This document shows positions 59,851-64,000 of a stretch of 64,000 bases of DNA, in pieces. The first letter of the stretch is position 1. Each line of letters begins with the position of its first letter. The notes below the pieces were generated by a model. The model made no database searches, was not told the DNA's origin, and saw only the letters and a list, made by a program, of their open reading frames with translations. A program made the translations under genes and the position numbers. This DNA is from Marivirga salinae (GTDB lineage Bacteria > Bacteroidota > Bacteroidia > Cytophagales > Cyclobacteriaceae), in NCBI RefSeq assembly GCF_030503855.1, contig NZ_CP129971.1, positions 4,092,001 to 4,156,000 of the forward strand, in the 5' to 3' direction.

Positions 59851-62334
59851 ATGAAAAAGAATATAAGTATAAATATAGGAGGCATAATATTCCACATAGA
59901 GGAAGATGGCTTTGACAAGCTTAAAAACTATTTGGATGCCATCAACCGATATTTTTCTGATTTCAAAGACAGTCAGGAAATTATCAATGACATTGAAAAT
60001 CGGATAGCTGAAATTTTCTTAGCGAAACTCAAAGATGATAAGCAAGTCATTGACCTGGAAGACGTGAATGCACTAATGGTTACTTTGGGTAGCATAGAGG
60101 ATTTCCAAAAAGCAGAAGAAACCGATGAAGCTTTTGAGGAAAAGACTTACGAATCCTATGAAAGTCAGGAGCAAACCGGTACAAAAAAATTATTTAGAGA
60201 TACTAAAAGAAATATATTTGGTGGTGTAGCATCGGGTATTGCACATTATTTCAAAATTGATGTGCTATGGATTAGGTTAATATTTATAGTAGGCTTTTTA
60301 GGTTTACTTCCTTTTCAACCTACTTCCATTTTAATACTAATCACCTATATCTTAATGTGGATTTTCTTACCAGCCAATCCTGATTTGAAGGAAGATGAGA
60401 AGGTGAAGAAACTCTATCGTAGCCAAGAAAATAAAGTGATTGGTGGTGTAGCCAGAGGTTTAGCTGCCTATTTCGGAACGGATGTAGCAATAATCAGAAT
60501 TCTATTTGTCCTATTGCTTATTCCTGGTGGAGCCGGTTTTATTATCTACCTGGTGCTTTGGTTTATTACCCCAACTGCCAAAACAGTAACGGAAAAAATG
60601 CAGATGGAAGGAACACCCATCACGCTAAGCAATATTGAAAAAAATATAAAGAGCAGCTTAAAAGTTGAAAATGGGGAGGAAACTCCACTTGTAAAAATCT
60701 TACTATTCCCATTCCGCTTAGTAGCCATAATTTTAAGTGGATTAGCAAAAGCATTAGGACCAGTATTGAATTTTATTGTAGAAGCTGCAAGAATAATTTT
60801 AGGACTCATATTGAGTTTATTTGGATTGGGATTAGGAGTGACATTTATCATCCTTTTATTTATATCACAAGGAATTTGGTTTGAATCAGCAAATATCAAT
60901 TTCTTTGATATTCCTAATGAATTGATTGCAAATACATTCTCCTTAGAATTAGTACTGATTAGTTTCTTATTTTTAATTATTCCGGCTCTTTTCATCATGA
61001 TTTCTGGTATCAGTGTAATGGCACGTAGATGGTTAATGAACAGAACCGTAGCTTTTTCACTTTTGGCCGTATGGTTTATAAGTTTGATAGGTGCATCCAT
61101 CATTATACCAACTACAGCTATGAATTTCAGAAATGATGGCGAGGTATTCGAAACCTATGAATATGATATGGCTGATAAAGTAGCTGTTTTAAAACTAAAT
61201 GAAGTTGGTTTTGAAGATTATGATGTTACAAATCTTAAAATCAGAGGATATGATGGCGATAAATTAAAACTTGAGAAAAGATTTAAAGCACAGGGAAACA
61301 GTAGAATAGATGCTGAACAAAATGCAAAAATGACCTATCATAATGTGGAAGTAAAGAATGATAGCATTTTATATTTCGATTCAAATATTAGATTTTTGGA
61401 AGATGCCGCTTTTAGAGCACAAAGCCTGAATATGATTTTGTATGTTCCTTATGGTCAAGAATTTGAAATGGATAGAAAAATGCGTCATATTTTACGCAAC
61501 ACTATCTATATAAATGGCTATACGGTAGGGCAAATCCATAACAACCGCTGGACTTTTGAGAGAAATGAGGGCTTGAATTGTTTGACTTGTTCAGAGAAAA
61601 AATCGAGTAGTAGTTTTTACAGCGAGACAGATTCAGACCGTTTTTTTGACACACCATTCGATTTTTCAAGTGACGCCTATGTGCGAACTTACGACCTTAC
61701 TGATTTTAGTAAAATTTCGGCTGCAACCGGAATCTTTGTTGAAATAAGACAAGGAAATGGATATGACTTCCAAGTAGTGGCCGAAAATGAAGAAGATTTG
61801 GAAGAATTCAGGTTTGAAGTGAAAAATGAAAGATTGAAAGTGTATTTTGAAAGAAAAGACTGGGATTGGAACTTCTTTTCAAAAGATTCATGGAATTGGA
61901 AAGGCAGTATTCCTAAGGTACAATGTATTATAACTGTACCAGAGTTAAAACAGTTGGAACTTTCCTCAGCAGCACAAGCTCATCTGTATGGGATAAAAGG
62001 CGAAAAACTGAATGTTGATATAAGTTCAGCAGCTAAGCTTATTGGTGATGTAAATTATAATCATCTAAACTTGGAGGTTTCCAGTGCTTCAAAGGTAAAA
62101 CTCAGGGGGAATACAGAAAATATGGATTTGGATATAAGCAGTGCAGCTAATATTGAAGCTTTTGAACTAATTGTTAAAAATGCTGAAGTAGACGCCTCAA
62201 GTGCTTCAAAAGCTGAGGTTCATGTAACAGGATATTTGGATGCAAGTGCAAGCAGTGCAGCAAAAATCACTTATCAAGGAAGCCCTCGATTAGAAAGCAA
62301 TAGCAGCAGCGGAGCAAAAGTGTCCGCTGATTAA
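59851..62334 (+). CDS. Double PspC-domain membrane protein with DUF2807-like tail
   Basis: An 827-residue membrane protein. Residues 1-90 form an N-terminal beta-alpha domain; two PspC units follow at about 115-175 (FRDTKRNIFGGVASGIAHYFKIDVLWIRLIF) and 190-250 (YRSQENKVIGGVARGLAAYFGTDVAIIRILF). Several membrane helices follow (about 280-420). The C-terminus is DUF2807-like with repeated SSAA or SSAS motifs (LSSAAQAHLYG, ISSAAKLIG, VSSASKVKL, ISSAANIEAF), a beta-helix of about seven turns. The PadR gene upstream probably controls it. It may sense envelope stress. Confidence 0.88.
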   Translation: MKKNISINIGGIIFHIEEDGFDKLKNYLDAINRYFSDFKDSQEIINDIENRIAEIFLAKLKDDKQVIDLEDVNALMVTLGSIEDFQKAEETDEAFEEKTYESYESQEQTGTKKLFRDTKRNIFGGVASGIAHYFKIDVLWIRLIFIVGFLGLLPFQPTSILILITYILMWIFLPANPDLKEDEKVKKLYRSQENKVIGGVARGLAAYFGTDVAIIRILFVLLLIPGGAGFIIYLVLWFITPTAKTVTEKMQMEGTPITLSNIEKNIKSSLKVENGEETPLVKILLFPFRLVAIILSGLAKALGPVLNFIVEAARIILGLILSLFGLGLGVTFIILLFISQGIWFESANINFFDIPNELIANTFSLELVLISFLFLIIPALFIMISGISVMARRWLMNRTVAFSLLAVWFISLIGASIIIPTTAMNFRNDGEVFETYEYDMADKVAVLKLNEVGFEDYDVTNLKIRGYDGDKLKLEKRFKAQGNSRIDAEQNAKMTYHNVEVKNDSILYFDSNIRFLEDAAFRAQSLNMILYVPYGQEFEMDRKMRHILRNTIYINGYTVGQIHNNRWTFERNEGLNCLTCSEKKSSSSFYSETDSDRFFDTPFDFSSDAYVRTYDLTDFSKISAATGIFVEIRQGNGYDFQVVAENEEDLEEFRFEVKNERLKVYFERKDWDWNFFSKDSWNWKGSIPKVQCIITVPELKQLELSSAAQAHLYGIKGEKLNVDISSAAKLIGDVNYNHLNLEVSSASKVKLRGNTENMDLDISSAANIEAFELIVKNAEVDASSASKAEVHVTGYLDASASSAAKITYQGSPRLESNSSSGAKVSAD

Positions 62335-62342
62335 AATATTTA

Positions 62343-62373
62343 TTCATGCCATGATTTTTAGTCATGGCATGAA
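62343..62373 (+). terminator. Hairpin after PspC gene
   Basis: Twelve-bp stem TTCATGCCATGA (62343-62354) with TCATGGCATGAA (62362-62373), nine bases past the PspC stop. The U-run is weak, so termination strength is uncertain. Confidence 0.6.
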
Positions 62374-62434
62374 TTTATTCTATTCCATTAATTTTATCTG
62401 TTTTTTTTGCATCTTGGTTCCATAATAAATTTCT

Positions 62435-63814
62435 ATGGATGTAAGAGTAAAATTTTTGGGTGGAGCCCAATCCGTAACAGGTTCAAAATTCTTATTAGAA
62501 GTTGATGATTTCAAAATTTTAATCGACTGCGGACTATTTCAAGGGCTTAAAAAATTAAGATTAAGAAATTGGGAGGATTTTCCAATTGATGTAAAAGAAA
62601 TTGATGCCATAATTTTGACGCATGCTCATTTAGACCATTCAGGCTATGTACCAAGAATGGTAAAACAAGGGTATAAAAAGCATGTGTGTTGTACAGAAGC
62701 CACAGCAGACTTACTCGAAATCATGTGGATGGATTCTGCCAAATTGCAAGAAGAAGAAGCTGAATTTGCGAAGAAAAAAGGCTACTCTAAGCATGAAAAC
62801 CCTCTCGCTTTATATGACCAAAAAGATGCTGAAGCAGCTTTGAAAACGGTGGTGCCTAAAAAATTTGAAAACCTTTTTGACCTTACCGAAAATATTCAAA
62901 TAAAATTCCACCCTGCTGGTCATATTTTGGGAGCATCTTCAGTGGAAGTAATCTTAAAGGGAACTACGCAAGAGAAAAACATTATTTTCAGTGGGGATTT
63001 GGGTCGAAATTCTGACCCTGTACTCTTCCCTCCTACCTTCTTTAAGAATTCTGATGTGGTATTTTTAGAATCTACTTATGGAGATCGACTGAATGATGTA
63101 TCTAAAGTTCAAGAGGAATTAAAACAGCATATTTTAGATCATATGAATGAGGGAGTCATAATGATTCCTGCATTTACAGTAGGCAGAACCCAAAATCTAC
63201 TATTCTACTTACATGAATTGATGAGAACCGGCCAAATTCCTCATTTGCCAGTTTATTTGGATAGTCCTATGGCCATTAGTGTTACTCATTTATATAAAAA
63301 ATACGATAATCAGCACCGATTACAGGATAAAGACATATTTGACGATAAAAATTTCCATTACATCAGAGAGCATCAGCAATCCAGAACACTGGATGCACTA
63401 GAAAATAGAGCCATTATTATTTCGGCTAGTGGAATGTTGACCGGTGGCCGAATCCTAAGCCATTTATTCAAAAGGTTAGGAAATAAAAATGATCTTTTGC
63501 TTATGGTTGGCTTTCAAGCTGAAGGAACCAGAGGACGGGATATTTTAGAAGGCAAAGAAAGTGTAAAAATCTATGGCGAGGAAATTCCTATCAAATGTCA
63601 ATTTGCTAAAATAGATGGGCTGTCGGCACATGCAGATCAAACGGAACTGATTGACTGGTATTCCAGATTTGAAAAGGCATTAAAGTTTACATTCTTAGTG
63701 CATGGGGAGGTTGAAGCTATGGAAGCTCTAAAAAATAAGCTTGAAGAAAAAGAAGTCAATAATGTTTTTATCCCAGATTATATGGAATCTTTTGAACTAT
63801 TTTCGGGGATTTGA
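62435..63814 (+). CDS. Beta-CASP metallo-beta-lactamase protein
   Basis: A 459-residue MBL-fold protein with the beta-CASP insertion of RNA-processing nucleases. Zinc motifs: THAHLDHSGYVPR (HxHxDH, near residue 68), GHILGASS, SGDLGRNSDP (Asp ligand). Beta-CASP features: ESTYGDR, IPAFTVGRTQNLLFYL, SGMLTGGRILSH and the terminal LSAHADQTELIDWYS (His). It is related to CPSF-type and RNase J-like exonucleases or endonucleases. Single gene. RNA cleavage is expected, specificity unknown. Confidence 0.92.
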   Translation: MDVRVKFLGGAQSVTGSKFLLEVDDFKILIDCGLFQGLKKLRLRNWEDFPIDVKEIDAIILTHAHLDHSGYVPRMVKQGYKKHVCCTEATADLLEIMWMDSAKLQEEEAEFAKKKGYSKHENPLALYDQKDAEAALKTVVPKKFENLFDLTENIQIKFHPAGHILGASSVEVILKGTTQEKNIIFSGDLGRNSDPVLFPPTFFKNSDVVFLESTYGDRLNDVSKVQEELKQHILDHMNEGVIMIPAFTVGRTQNLLFYLHELMRTGQIPHLPVYLDSPMAISVTHLYKKYDNQHRLQDKDIFDDKNFHYIREHQQSRTLDALENRAIIISASGMLTGGRILSHLFKRLGNKNDLLLMVGFQAEGTRGRDILEGKESVKIYGEEIPIKCQFAKIDGLSAHADQTELIDWYSRFEKALKFTFLVHGEVEAMEALKNKLEEKEVNNVFIPDYMESFELFSGI

Positions 63815-63830
63815 GCTGAAATCCAATGAG

Positions 63831-63850
63831 GTCCAAGCGGACGCATGAAC
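63831..63850. repeat. REP-like palindrome, second copy
   Basis: GTCCAAGCGGACGCATGAAC, nearly the reverse complement of the site at 4-23. The arms form a hairpin with two mismatches. It lies 17 bases past the stop of the MBL gene. Confidence 0.55.
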
Positions 63851-63879
63851 CAAAAGCCGTAATGAACTAGACTGCAATA

Positions 63880-63901
63880 GTGCAAGCATCCGCTTGTGCT
63901 A
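63880..63901. repeat. REP-like palindrome, third copy
   Basis: Contains CAAGCATCCGCTTG with flanking AGTG and TGCT, a looser palindrome of the same family, 30 bases beyond the second copy. The close inverted pair recalls paired REP units. Confidence 0.5.
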
Positions 63902-64000
63902 TTACCAATTTTTGAGCCTTTTCAGGAATATAATCATTTTATCCTACCTAGCTTTCGGCAGCTGACACTCTTCACTTAAATCCTTCCGAACTGATAAAAC

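Noticed and set aside
1..64000. tRNA, rRNA, CRISPR array, prophage or intact IS
   Set aside because: No tRNA T-arm-like segment with matching acceptor ends, no regularly spaced repeats and no full-length transposase or integrase reading were found by eye. A tRNAscan and CRISPR search would be decisive.

Overview
The window looks like a chromosomal segment of a free-living Bacteroidota bacterium, most likely Cytophagales (Marivirga-like). The evidence is the AT-rich composition, a type IX secretion (T9SS) C-terminal sorting domain, a TAnnTTTG promoter with an upstream TTG, Bacteroidota-type bifunctional DAHP synthase/chorismate mutase enzymes, a fused E1 2-oxoacid dehydrogenase and many small lipoproteins. 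The placement rests on recognised protein families, not on a search. No rRNA, tRNA, CRISPR array, prophage or intact insertion sequence was seen.

Layout: 1-9 kb holds leuS and lysS on the minus strand, with a YjbQ protein, a MITE-like inverted repeat, AlkB, a universal stress protein and a frameshifted gene between them. 9-21 kb holds proline dehydrogenase and aromatic biosynthesis. One DAHP synthase/chorismate mutase overlaps a shortened prephenate dehydratase-like gene. A second copy sits behind a leader ORF containing FYFYFYF and a terminator, followed by aroB and, past a small minus-strand gene, aroA. Between the two copies lie a VOC protein, an HMA-MauE membrane protein with an HMA-AraC regulator, an XRE/DUF2975 pair, a methyltransferase next to a gene remnant, and an SRPBCC protein.

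21-36 kb: tandem YfiR-like (DUF4154) proteins, an M42 aminopeptidase, a secreted amidohydrolase, a TerB-like protein, ACP phosphodiesterase, an ABC ATPase with a membrane partner, a fatty acid desaturase, an ArsS-type radical SAM gene with its carboxymuconolactone-decarboxylase-like partner, a transglutaminase-like protein, a RAYT transposase remnant, PhoH and a surface-repeat barrel. 36-49.5 kb: fused E1, a TPR histidine kinase, a ferredoxin and its reductase, two secreted proteins of unknown role, a metallophosphatase and a three-gene envelope operon. 50-64 kb: a decaying HxlR/NmrA locus, gamma-glutamyltransferase, several lipoproteins and barrels, a PadR/PspC pair and a beta-CASP metallo-beta-lactamase protein.

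The strongest regulatory signal is at 16758-16926. A TTG-N19-TACATTTG promoter ends five bases before the ATG of a 26-codon ORF with seven consecutive Phe/Tyr codons. Mutually exclusive pairings and an intrinsic terminator follow, directly before the second DAHP synthase. This reads as ribosome-mediated attenuation of the shikimate genes, possibly with a leaderless leader-peptide mRNA. Other unusual signals are REP-like palindromes together with a RAYT transposase remnant, a 3'-end-associated GC-rich repeat, five gene remnants or pseudogenes with visible lesions or truncations besides the RAYT piece, and orphan hairpins in gene-free stretches.
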